A DNA stretch of 64,000 nt, taken from NCBI RefSeq assembly GCF_024753255.1, contig NZ_JANUHA010000001.1, positions 558,001 through 622,000 of the forward strand, in the 5' to 3' direction. Shown in pieces: positions 37,910 through 47,086 of this stretch (the stretch's first letter is position 1; every line of letters starts with the position of its first letter). A model generated the notes under the pieces. That model had not been told where the DNA came from. It was given only the letters and a program-made list of their open reading frames with translations, and did not search any database. Source of the stretch: Massilia agri. Its GTDB lineage: Bacteria; Pseudomonadota; Gammaproteobacteria; Burkholderiales; Burkholderiaceae_D. A program made the position numbers and the translations under genes.

Positions 37910-40116
37910 GCGGCATGCCCACACACCCATCGCGCCGGCGCTTCCTGAAAAGCGGCGGCGCGCTCACGCTGTCCTTCGCGCTGCCGCTGCAGGCAGCCAG
38001 CGATGAAGGGTTGCCGGGCAGCCTCGATAAAGCCCCGTGGCTGGACGCCTGGATCCGGGTCGGCGCCGACAACCGCGTCACGGTCTTCACCGGTAAGGCG
38101 GAACTCGGCCAGGGCATCAAGACCGCCCTGATGCAGGTGGCCGCGCACGAGCTGCGGCTCGACCCGGGCCGCATGATGCTGGTGAGCGCCGACACCGAAC
38201 GCACGCCCGACGAAGGCTATACGGCCGGCAGCCATTCGATGCAGGATAGCGGCACCGCCCTGCGCCACGCCGCAGGCCAGGTGCGCCAGCTCCTCTACGA
38301 GCGCGCGGCCGCGCGCCTGAAGGCGCCTGTCGATTCCCTGCTGTTGTCCAACGGCGTGTTCCGCAGCCGGGACGGGCGGCGCGTGAGCTTCGCCGAACTG
38401 GTGGCGGGCAGCGACCAGCACGTGCGGGCCACGGCCTTTCTTCCCGCCTCGAATCCTCCGGCCCCGGGCACGCCGCGCTATTCGGGCATCAGCCTGCCGC
38501 GCCTCGACATTCCCGCCAAGGTCGCGGGCGGCCTGATCTACGTGCACGACCTGCGCCTGCCGGCCATGGTGCATGCGCGCGTGGTGCGCCCGCCGTCGCA
38601 GGCCGCGCAGCTGGTGGGCGTCGACACGTCGGAGGTGATGCGCATGCCGGGCGTGCTGGAAATCGTGCGCGACGGCCGCTTCCTGGCCGTGATCGCCGAC
38701 GAGGAGTGGCGCGCGGTGAAGGCCGCTGCCGCCCTTGCGCGCGCCACGCGCTGGGAGGCCCCGGCCGCGCTGCCGGGCGGACGCGACATCGCTTCCATCG
38801 TGCGCGGCCTGCCCGGCGAACGGCAAGCCGTGCTGGCGCGCGGCACGCCGGGCGCGGCCGGCAAGACCCTGCGCGCCACCTACACCCGCCCCTTCCAGCT
38901 GCACGCCTCGATCGGCCCCTCCTGCGCCGTGGCCTCGCTGGAAGAAGGCCGCTACACCGTCTGGACCCACTCGCAGGGCGTCTTCCCCTTGCGCCGCGCG
39001 CTGGCCGAAGTGCTCGGCGCGCCCGAACAGGCGGTGCACTGCATCCACATGGAGGGTTCCGGCTGCTACGGCCACAACGGCGCCGACGACGTCGCGGCCG
39101 ACGCCGTGCTGCTGGCGCGCGCCTTCCCCGGCCTGCCGGTGCGGGTGCAGTGGATGCGCGAGGAAGAACACGGCTGGGAGCCCTATGGTCCCGCCATGGT
39201 GGCGGACGTGCAGGCCACGCTGGGCCCGGACGGCATGATCGCCGACTGGCAGTACGAGGTCTGGAGCCAGTCGCATAACACGCGGCCCGGCAAGGCCGGC
39301 AACCTGCTCGCCGCCACCCACCTGGCGCGCCCCTTCGCGCCGCCGGCGCCGAAGCCCATCCCGCAGCCGGAAGGCAGCGGCGACCGCAATGCCGTGCCCT
39401 ATTACCTGCTCCCGAATGCGCGCGTGGTCCACCGCTTCCAGCCGCAAGGCGTGCTGCGCACCTCGGCGCTGCGCTCGCTGGGCGCCTACTGCAATGTGTT
39501 CGCGATCGAGAGCTTCATGGACGAACTGGCGCAGGCGGCCAGGCGAGACCCGGTGGCTTTCCGCCTGCGCCACCTGGCCGACCCACGCGCCATCGAGGCT
39601 GTCAGGACGGCGGCCGCGAAGTTCGGCTGGGACGCTTACAAGCGCAAGCCGGGACGGGGCCGCGGCTTCGCCTTCGCCCGCTACAAGAACCTGGCCGCCT
39701 ACTGCGCTGTCGCGCTGGAAGTCGAGGTGGCGCTGGACACCGGCTTCGTGCGCATCGTGCGCGCCGATGCGGCCGTGGATTGCGGCGAAGTCGTGAGCCC
39801 GGACGGGGTGCGCAACCAGATCGAGGGCGGCATCATCCAGTCGTCCAGCTGGACCCTGCTGGAGCAGGTGCGCTTCGATGCCAGGGAAGTGCTGGGCCGC
39901 GACTGGGCCGGCTACCCGATCCTGCGCTTCAACCAGGCGCCCGACAAGGTGGCGGTGCACCTGCTCGACCGGCCGGGGCAGCCCTTCCTGGGCACCGGCG
40001 AAGCGGCGCAGGGCCCGGCGGCGGCGGCGATCGCCAATGCGGTGGCGGATGCCTGCGGCGCCCGGGTGCGCGACCTGCCGCTCGACCGCGCCCGCATGCG
40101 CAGCTTCAGTCTGTAG
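37906..40116 (+). CDS. Molybdopterin-binding subunit, isoquinoline 1-oxidoreductase (IorB) type, Tat-exported
   Basis: This 736-residue Mo hydroxylase catalytic subunit starts in an ATGA overlap and begins with a Tat signal (SRRRFLKSGGALTLSFAL). Cofactor-binding segments of the family include GKAELGQGIKTALMQVAAHEL, YTAGSHSMQDSGTALRHAAGQ, HMEGSGCYGHNGADDVAADA and GTGEAAQGPAAAAIANAV, which holds the active-site Glu region. The substrate could be an N-heteroaromatic or an aldehyde. No XdhC/CoxI maturation gene or MCD biosynthesis gene is adjacent, which is unusual for this class. The TAG stop (40114-40116) is part of REPIN copy 3. Confidence 0.93.
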   Translation: MSGMPTHPSRRRFLKSGGALTLSFALPLQAASDEGLPGSLDKAPWLDAWIRVGADNRVTVFTGKAELGQGIKTALMQVAAHELRLDPGRMMLVSADTERTPDEGYTAGSHSMQDSGTALRHAAGQVRQLLYERAAARLKAPVDSLLLSNGVFRSRDGRRVSFAELVAGSDQHVRATAFLPASNPPAPGTPRYSGISLPRLDIPAKVAGGLIYVHDLRLPAMVHARVVRPPSQAAQLVGVDTSEVMRMPGVLEIVRDGRFLAVIADEEWRAVKAAAALARATRWEAPAALPGGRDIASIVRGLPGERQAVLARGTPGAAGKTLRATYTRPFQLHASIGPSCAVASLEEGRYTVWTHSQGVFPLRRALAEVLGAPEQAVHCIHMEGSGCYGHNGADDVAADAVLLARAFPGLPVRVQWMREEEHGWEPYGPAMVADVQATLGPDGMIADWQYEVWSQSHNTRPGKAGNLLAATHLARPFAPPAPKPIPQPEGSGDRNAVPYYLLPNARVVHRFQPQGVLRTSALRSLGAYCNVFAIESFMDELAQAARRDPVAFRLRHLADPRAIEAVRTAAAKFGWDAYKRKPGRGRGFAFARYKNLAAYCAVALEVEVALDTGFVRIVRADAAVDCGEVVSPDGVRNQIEGGIIQSSSWTLLEQVRFDAREVLGRDWAGYPILRFNQAPDKVAVHLLDRPGQPFLGTGEAAQGPAAAAIANAVADACGARVRDLPLDRARMRSFSL

Positions 40117-40218
40117 GGTGGTCGGCTCTGCCGACCGCGCGTTCAAACGGTCTCTGAGCAGCACATCGTCTGATCGAAGGGGAGCTGAACGCGCGGTCGG
40201 CGTAGCCGACCACCCTAC
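40113..40218. repeat. REPIN copy 3, supplying two stop codons
   Basis: The left unit (40113-40146) reads GTAGGGTGG, a GTCGGC/GCCGAC stem, then GCGCGTTCAA. The right unit (40185-40218) is the inverse and ends CCACCCTAC, with a 38-bp centre. The left GTAG contains the TAG of the Mo-subunit gene; the right CTAC contains, on the other strand, the TAG of the TauE gene. Confidence 0.88.
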
Positions 40219-41017
40219 TGGAACGCCTTCCAGAACATATACGCGGCAAGCGCATACAGGATCACCGCGAACACCTTCTGCAGCCGGCGCACCGGCATGC
40301 GGTGGGCGGTGCGCGCGCCGAGCGGCGCCATGATCACGCTGGCCAGCACGATGATGGCCAGGGCCGGCACGTAGATGAAGCCGAGCGCATATTCCGGCAG
40401 CCCCGGCTCGCCCCAGCCGAACCAGATGTTCGAGATGGTGCCCGAGAGCGCGATCGGAAAGCCCAGCGCCGCGCTGGTGGCGACCGCATTGTGGATGCGC
40501 ACCCCGCACCAGGTCATGAAGGGCACCGAGATGAAGCCGCCGCCGGCGCCGACGATGCCCGACAGGGTGCCGATGAAGCCCCCCGCCGCGAACATGCCCG
40601 GCTTGCCCGGGAGGGCGCGCGAGGCGGCCGGCTTCTTCCCGACCAGCATCTGGGTCGCGGAGAAGGCGACGAAGACACCGAAGAAGGCGGCGAGGAAGGA
40701 GGAGTCCATCTGCTTGCCGATCCAGGGCCCGATCCACGACCCGATCAGGATGCCCGGCGCCAGCAGCTTCACCACCGGCCACAGGACGGCGCCGTGCTTG
40801 TGGTGGGCGCGCACCGAGGAGAGCGACGTGAACAGGATGGTGGCGAGCGAGGTGGCGATCGCCATGTGGATGGTGAGTTCCGGCGCAATGCCGCGCGCCG
40901 TGAAGATCATGGTAATGAAGGGCACGAGCACCATGCCGCCGCCGATGCCCAGCAGGCCCGCCGCGAAGCCGCCGAAGGCGCCCATCAGCAGCAGGGCGAC
41001 GATCAAACCGACGTCCA

Positions 41018-41018
<1 letters not shown>
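40215..41018 (-). CDS. TauE/SafE-family sulfite/organosulfonate exporter
   Basis: This 267-residue inner-membrane transporter starts at 41018 with MDVGLIVALLLMGAFGGFAAGLLGIGGGMVLVPF, the first family repeat with its GxGGG motif. The second repeat reads FAAGGFIGTLSGIVGAGGGFISVPFM. About eight helices are predicted. The family moves sulfite, sulfoacetate or related anions; the substrate here is not known. Its ATG overlaps the EVE gene's TGA (TGATG), so the two are co-translated. The protein ends FWKAFQ at a TAG that belongs to REPIN copy 3. Confidence 0.92.
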
Positions 41019-41488
<470 letters not shown>

Positions 41489-41507
41489 CGGATCTCCAGC
41501 AAACAAT

Positions 41508-41544
41508 AAAAAAAAGCGGTTGCGTACCAAGGTGCGCAACCGCT
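41508..41544 (-). terminator. Terminator downstream of 6S RNA
   Basis: Minus-strand AGCGGTTGCG/CGCAACCGCT 10-bp stem is followed by a run of eight T. It separates the 6S RNA transcript from the EVE gene. Confidence 0.85.
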
Positions 41545-41551
41545 CGTGTAT

Positions 41552-41729
41552 GTAGCCCCGCCTGTGTCGTTATTGCCGGCATCCCGAACCAAAAGGCTCA
41601 AGGTGGTCGCAGTCAGCTCAATTTCGGGTTCGTCAGACTAGTGACGCTCGCGCCCACCAAGCATGTCCCACAACCTATGCGAAAGAATGGTTCAAGGAAT
41701 ATATGACAAATCTCGAACACCGCAGGGTA
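41552..41729 (-). ncRNA. ssrS: 6S RNA
   Basis: This roughly 178-nt RNA mimics an open promoter and binds the sigma-70 RNA polymerase holoenzyme in stationary phase. Support comes from position (zapA - 6S - EVE is the standard locus), a strong promoter directly upstream and a terminator directly downstream. Pairing of the two ends (5' CCCTGC with 3' GCGGGG) and segments resembling other 6S RNAs (CTGCGACCACCTTGAGC, GGTTCGGGATGCCGGC) also support it. No ORF fits the stretch. The ends are estimates: 5' from the promoter, 3' from the end of the closing stem. Confidence 0.85.
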
Positions 41730-41735
41730 GTGCGC

Positions 41736-41763
41736 AGTTTACTCTGTTGGCCGAGCATGTCAA
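41736..41763 (-). promoter_or_regulatory. Sigma-70 promoter of 6S RNA
   Basis: On the minus strand, TTGACA (41763-41758), a 16-bp spacer and TAAACT (41741-41736) give a near-consensus promoter. It lies right after the zapA stop and predicts an RNA start near 41729. Confidence 0.75.
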
Positions 41764-41775
41764 CCGAATCCAGGC

Positions 41776-42087
41776 TCAGAACGGGTTTTCCTGCGGCGAC
41801 AGCACGCTGTCGAGCACCGCGTGCATCGATTCCAGCTTCTGCTTGACTTCGAGGATCGACATGTCCGACAGCGGACCTTGCGGCGACTTCACGGACAGGA
41901 ATTCCGCCGCCACGCTCAGCGCCGCCATCACGGCGATGCGATCCGTTCCCTTGACCTTGCCCGAATCGCGCAAGGCGCACATTTTGCCGTCGAGGTAATG
42001 GACCGCTTCGCGCAGCGTGCGCTCCTCGCCTTCGCGGCAGGCCAGGCGGTAAGGCTGGCCCATGATGGTGCAATCGAGATGGATCAT
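41776..42087 (-). CDS. zapA: Cell division protein ZapA
   Basis: This 103-residue cytoplasmic protein crosslinks FtsZ filaments at midcell. The globular N-terminus (MIHLDCTIMGQPYRLACREGEERTLREAVHYLDGKM) is followed by a long coiled-coil helix containing DRIAVMAALSVAAEFLSVK. The length is typical. Its ATG overlaps the stop of the upstream ZapB-like gene (ATGA), so the two division factors are translated together. The 6S RNA promoter lies immediately after it. Confidence 0.93.
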   Translation of the reverse strand: MIHLDCTIMGQPYRLACREGEERTLREAVHYLDGKMCALRDSGKVKGTDRIAVMAALSVAAEFLSVKSPQGPLSDMSILEVKQKLESMHAVLDSVLSPQENPF

Positions 42088-42341
42088 TGGGTGGCCTCGC
42101 TATCGCGCGCGTCGGGCGCCGCAGCATCGCCCTCGCCCGTTTCCGTCTCAGGAGCAGGGAATTGCTCGAGCAAGGCCTCGACACGTTGCTGGGCCTGGTT
42201 CAGGCGCTCCTTGAACGCGAGGTTTTCGGCGCTTAACAGGCTATTGGCCTGGCGGAGCAGGTAGTTCTCGGCGCGCAGCGACTGGGTCAGCTGGGCGAGC
42301 CGGTCGATTTTGTCGGAGAGGTCTTGGAATTCGGAAATCAT
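42084..42341 (-). CDS. ZapB-like coiled-coil protein (TIGR02449 type)
   Basis: This 85-residue protein is almost entirely heptad coiled coil (FQDLSDKIDRLAQLTQSLRAENYLLRQANSLLSAEN) with an acidic Ala/Glu tail (ETETGEGDAAAPDARDSEATQ). This is the small protein that precedes zapA in beta- and gammaproteobacteria and resembles ZapB, which links ZapA to the chromosome. The ATG is only 5 bp after a -10 box, so the transcript probably lacks a 5' leader and a Shine-Dalgarno sequence. Confidence 0.88.
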   Translation of the reverse strand: MISEFQDLSDKIDRLAQLTQSLRAENYLLRQANSLLSAENLAFKERLNQAQQRVEALLEQFPAPETETGEGDAAAPDARDSEATQ

Positions 42342-42346
42342 TCGAC

Positions 42347-42376
42347 ACTATAGGACTGAGATGGTTTTTCCGTCAA
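42347..42376 (-). promoter_or_regulatory. Promoter of the zapB-like/zapA operon, probably leaderless
   Basis: Minus-strand TTGACG (42376-42371), an 18-bp spacer and TATAGT (42352-42347). The A of the start codon at 42341 is the sixth base after the -10 box, where transcription should begin. In the 376-bp gap up to groES, the stretch 42377-42574 holds nothing I recognise. Confidence 0.65.
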
Positions 42377-42574
42377 CCGAATCGCAGGCACGGCATGCCC
42401 CCCTTGCGAGGGGAAACACGGCGGCGGATCGGGCGTGGCGCAGGCGTGCGGCGCAGGTGCGTCGTCTTAGTGTACCCTGCCCGGCTATTGTTCGCATGAC
42501 CACGCCGCGGGTGGGCACAGCCCCCTATTACGTTGCGATCCGTCAAAAAGTCGGTTCGATCTCACACACTGGCG

Positions 42575-42604
42575 CTTGAAATGGGGTGTTATGATCCCTA
42601 TAAT
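42575..42604 (+). promoter_or_regulatory. groES promoter with overlapping sigma-32 and sigma-70 signals
   Basis: TTGAAA (42576-42581), 17 bp, TATAAT (42599-42604) is a strong sigma-70 promoter. The same bases read CTTGAAA-N14-CCCTATAAT, close to the sigma-32 heat-shock consensus. Confidence 0.75.
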
Positions 42605-42630
42605 TAGCACTCGTTGGCAGAGAGTGCTAA
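42604..42630. promoter_or_regulatory. CIRCE element (HrcA operator)
   Basis: A perfect TTAGCACTC-N9-GAGTGCTAA matches the CIRCE consensus and begins on the last base of the -10 box. HrcA bound here would block groESL transcription at normal temperature. Confidence 0.97.
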
Positions 42631-42717
42631 CAACCGCAGTATCCAAATTCAAGGCCGGCGCCCCACCGCGGCGGCCCTCGATAGCTAGTCAAACCACTGA
42701 AAAATAAGGAGTTTTGC

Positions 42718-43008
42718 ATGAACCTTCGTCCTCTCCACGATCGCGTCATCGTGAAGCGTCTCGACCAGGAGACCAAGACTGCATCCGGCCTGATCATCCC
42801 CGACGCGGCCGCCGAGAAGCCGGACCAGGGCGAGATCCTCGCCGTCGGCAACGGCAAGGTGCAGGAAAACGGCCAGGTTCGTCCGCTGGAAGTGAAGGTC
42901 GGTGACCGCGTCCTGTTCGGCAAGTACTCGGGCCAGGCCGTCAAGGTCGATGGCCAGGAACTGCTGGTCATGCGCGAAGAAGACATCATGGCCGTCGTGG
43001 CCCAGTGA
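42718..43008 (+). CDS. groES: Co-chaperonin GroES
   Basis: This 96-residue protein forms the heptameric lid of the GroEL folding chamber. It begins [20 protein letters not shown], has the mobile-loop region [21 protein letters not shown] and ends [12 protein letters not shown], all standard. AAGGAG lies 8 bp before the ATG. It is the first gene of groESL, with CIRCE and the heat-shock/housekeeping promoter upstream in a UTR of about 100 nt. Confidence 0.98.
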   Translation: MNLRPLHDRVIVKRLDQETKTASGLIIPDAAAEKPDQGEILAVGNGKVQENGQVRPLEVKVGDRVLFGKYSGQAVKVDGQELLVMREEDIMAVVAQ

Positions 43009-43037
43009 TCGTCGGTCGATCCGCATCCCTCCTGTAA

Positions 43038-44717
<1,680 letters not shown>

Positions 44718-44763
44718 TGTGCCCCGCTGGATGGCGCCGGATGGCGCCGTCCACCGCAAACAA

Positions 44764-44796
44764 AGCCTGCAGGGTTCACGCCTTGCAGGCTTTTTT
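44764..44796 (+). terminator. groESL terminator
   Basis: GCCTGCA/TGCAGGC stem (44764-44790) is followed by six T. The right half overlaps the last codons of the opposite-strand gene at 44776. Confidence 0.85.
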
Positions 44797-45048
44797 CATG
44801 TCCACCGGTTTGCGGTGCGAGACGACCAGCCGCGGCGCGGATTGGCGCAGGAAAAAGGCGGCCAGCGCAAGCCCGCATTCGACCAGCGCGGCCGGCCAGC
44901 TCAGGGGGAGAAGCATGCCCTGCCCGGCGAGCGCCTGCGCGAAGGCCGGCACGCCGAGGGCAGTCGCCGTCAGCATGGCAAGGGCGAGTGCGAACGCGCC
45001 AAACGACAGGCGCAGCAGCAGGACGAGGGTGCGGAGCGTGTGGTTCAT
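44776..45048 (-). CDS. Small two-helix membrane protein, hypothetical
   Basis: This 90-residue protein starts at 45048 (MNHTLRTLVLLLRLSFGAF) after AAGGAACCC. Two hydrophobic segments (LRLSFGAFALALAMLTATALG and LPLSWPAALVECGLALAAFFL) are joined by a short loop, with a basic tail ending KKACKA. The last codons fall inside the groEL terminator. It is divergent from a LysR gene with 73 bp between starts, so it may be that regulator's target. No named family is recognised. Confidence 0.6.
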   Translation of the reverse strand: MNHTLRTLVLLLRLSFGAFALALAMLTATALGVPAFAQALAGQGMLLPLSWPAALVECGLALAAFFLRQSAPRLVVSHRKPVDMKKACKA

Positions 45049-45092
45049 GATGGGTTCCTTGCGAAGTGGGTTGGGGAGCCACCACTCTATCG

Positions 45093-45106
45093 ATGCGCGA
45101 ACGCAT
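45093..45106. promoter_or_regulatory. Dyad ATGCG-N4-CGCAT between divergent genes
   Basis: A short perfect inverted repeat sits 16 bp before the LysR ATG and 45 bp before the divergent membrane-protein gene. It is a candidate LysR site, but short. Confidence 0.35.
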
Positions 45107-45121
45107 ATAAAATAGGCATCC

Positions 45122-46018
45122 ATGAAACCATCGTATGCAAAGCTGCAATCGAAGCTGGGTCCCCAGGAGCTCGAGATCATCCTTGCGCTGCAGCGCGGCC
45201 GCACCCTGGCCGGCGCCGCCGAGCGCCTGAAGGTGGACACGTCCACGGTCTTCCGTGCCATCAAGCGCATCGAGCAGGACCTCGGCGAGCTGCTGTTCGA
45301 CCGCGGCCGGCAGGGCTATACGGCGACGGAACTGGGCCGCGTGCTGGCCAGCCACGCCGAACGCATCGAGACCCAGCTGGAAGAAGCGCGCGAAGCCGCC
45401 TTCAACCAGGCCACCGAGCCATCGGGCCTGCTGCGCATCACCCTCACCGATACGCTGCTGCACACGGTGCTGCTGCCCGTGCTCGCGCCCTTCGCTGCCC
45501 TCCACCCGCGCATCGAGCTCGAACTGGCCACCACCAATGTGCTGGTCAACCTGAGCCAGCGCGAAGCCGACATCGCGATTCGCGCCACCGACGATCCACC
45601 CGAACACCTGGTCGGCATCCGGCTCGGCACGGTGCGCTCGGCGGTCTACGCCGGCAAGGACTACCTGGCGCGGCAGCCGGCCGGCAAACCGCTGGCCGAG
45701 ATGGACTGGATCGCGCTGGACGACGCCCTGCCCGACCACCCGTCGCAGCGCTGGCGTCGCGCGCGCTATCCGCAGCTCGCGCCGCGGCACAAGGTCAGCA
45801 ACCTGCTGGCGGTGGCGGGCGCGGTGGTCAATGGCCTGGGCGTCGGCGTGGCGCCGCTGGCGGTGATGCGAGAGCATCCCCACGTGGTGATGCTGGACGG
45901 GCCCTTGCCCGAACTCGACATCGGCCTGTGGGTGCTGGCCCATCCCGACACCCGCTATCTGGGTCGGATGAAGGCCATGTTCGATTTCCTGCGCGGCGCC
46001 GTCGTGCTGCCCGCATGA
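45122..46018 (+). CDS. LysR-family transcriptional regulator
   Basis: This 298-residue regulator has a winged helix at residues 13-72 (LGPQELEIILALQRGRTLAGAAERLKVDTSTVFRAIKRIEQ) followed by the effector domain (SGLLRITLTDTLLHTVLLPVL). The N-terminus is slightly longer than usual (MKPSYAKLQSK). The helix has Thr-Ser-Thr-Val-Phe where most LysR proteins have QPALS, a pattern seen in a subgroup of the family. It is divergent from the two-helix membrane protein, and its stop overlaps the start of the YdeI-like gene. Confidence 0.9.
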   Translation: MKPSYAKLQSKLGPQELEIILALQRGRTLAGAAERLKVDTSTVFRAIKRIEQDLGELLFDRGRQGYTATELGRVLASHAERIETQLEEAREAAFNQATEPSGLLRITLTDTLLHTVLLPVLAPFAALHPRIELELATTNVLVNLSQREADIAIRATDDPPEHLVGIRLGTVRSAVYAGKDYLARQPAGKPLAEMDWIALDDALPDHPSQRWRRARYPQLAPRHKVSNLLAVAGAVVNGLGVGVAPLAVMREHPHVVMLDGPLPELDIGLWVLAHPDTRYLGRMKAMFDFLRGAVVLPA

Positions 46019-46587
46019 TGTCCGCCATGACGCCCACTTTTTTCGCCGACGCCAGGGCATTCCGCGCCTGGCTGGAAGCCCATGCCGAAGGCAGTACCGA
46101 ACTGCTGGTGGGCTTTTACAAGGTCGGCACCAAGCGCCCCTGCATGAGCTGGTCCGAATCGGTCGACGAAGCCCTGTGCTTCGGCTGGATCGACGGCGTG
46201 CGCCGGCGCATCGACGACGACAGCTACTCGATCCGCTTCACGCCCCGCAAGCCTTCCTCGATCTGGAGCGCGGTGAACATCGCGAAGATGGACAAGCTGC
46301 GCGCCGCAGGGAAAATGCGGCCGGCGGGCGAAGCGGCTTTCGCGCTGCGATCGGAGGCGAAGTCCGGCATCTACTCGCACGAGCGCACCGATGCCCCCGA
46401 GCTCTCGCCGGCGGAACTGGCGCGCTTCCAGCGCGACGCCACCGCATGGGACTGTTTCGAAACCTGCCCGCCCGGCTACCGCAAGACGGTCCTGCACTGG
46501 ATCACGAACGCGAAGAAGGCCGAGACGCGCGCAGGCCGGTTAGAGAAGCTGATGCAGGCCTGCGCGGCAGGCAAGCGGCTCAGCTAG
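46015..46587 (+). CDS. YdeI/OmpD-associated family protein
   Basis: This 190-residue cytoplasmic protein fits the YdeI/OmpD-associated (bacteriocin-protection) family: FFADARAFRAWLEAHAEGSTELLVGFYK, the signature SWSESVDEALCFGWIDGVRRRID, FTPRKPSSIWSAVNIAKMDKL and the terminal KTVLHWITNAKKAETRAGRLEKLM. The start at 46015 overlaps the LysR stop (ATGATG); an ATG at 46027 would also be possible. Coupling to the LysR gene may be incidental. The molecular function of the family is unclear. Confidence 0.88.
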   Translation: MMSAMTPTFFADARAFRAWLEAHAEGSTELLVGFYKVGTKRPCMSWSESVDEALCFGWIDGVRRRIDDDSYSIRFTPRKPSSIWSAVNIAKMDKLRAAGKMRPAGEAAFALRSEAKSGIYSHERTDAPELSPAELARFQRDATAWDCFETCPPGYRKTVLHWITNAKKAETRAGRLEKLMQACAAGKRLS

Positions 46588-46630
46588 CATATGCATCCGA
46601 TTTGCATTGACGAGGCTTGACGCCGCCGCT

Positions 46631-46655
46631 ACTGTACTACGTGTAATAGTACAGT
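46631..46655. promoter_or_regulatory. YtrA-type GntR operator: ACTGTACTA-N7-TAGTACAGT
   Basis: A perfect 9-7-9 inverted repeat ends 11 bp before the GntR start codon. The TGTACTA/TAGTACA arms fit operators described for YtrA-subfamily regulators, so self-repression of the GntR-ABC operon is likely. Confidence 0.7.
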
Positions 46656-46666
46656 TAGGAGCCGCC

Positions 46667-47077
46667 ATGAGCCGCCGTACCCCCTTGATGCTGAATATCG
46701 CCACCGGCGACACCCGGCCGATCAACCGCCAGATCGTCGACGGCGTGCGCCGCCTGATCGCCAGCGGCGAGCTGCCGGTCGGCGCTGCGCTACCCAGCGT
46801 GCGCGGCCTGGCGCAACAGCTGTCGATCAATCCGAACACCGTCGCCAAGGCCTATGGCGAACTGGCCACCGAGGGCTGGGTGGAATCGCGCGCGGGCCTG
46901 GGCCTGTTCGTGCTCCCGCCGCGCCAGCTGCTGTCCGACGCCGAACGCGCACGCCGGCTCGATGAAGCCGTCGACCGCTTCACCGGCGACGTCATCGGCC
47001 TGGGTTACTCGAGCGCCGAAGTGCTGGAGCGCGTCGAGTCCGAACTGGCCGCCTGCCTGCCGCGCAAGGTCGCATAA
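46667..47077 (+). CDS. GntR-family regulator, YtrA subfamily
   Basis: This short 136-residue regulator has a winged helix (PINRQIVDGVRRLIASGELPVGAALPSVRGLAQQLSINPNTVAKAYGELATEGW) and only a brief helical tail, as in YtrA proteins that control ABC exporters. The ATG at 46667 follows TAGGAG and lies just after the dyad. The ABC ATPase gene begins 9 bp downstream. It is expected to repress the operon until a signal, often a membrane-active compound in this subfamily, is present; the signal here is unknown. Confidence 0.92.
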   Translation: MSRRTPLMLNIATGDTRPINRQIVDGVRRLIASGELPVGAALPSVRGLAQQLSINPNTVAKAYGELATEGWVESRAGLGLFVLPPRQLLSDAERARRLDEAVDRFTGDVIGLGYSSAEVLERVESELAACLPRKVA

Positions 47078-47086
47078 GGAGTCATC

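Noticed and set aside
42310..42579. 89-codon ORF between the ZapB-like gene and groES
   Set aside because: No ribosome-binding site, overlaps the start and promoter of the minus-strand gene, and runs into the groES promoter. Composition is unlike a real protein.
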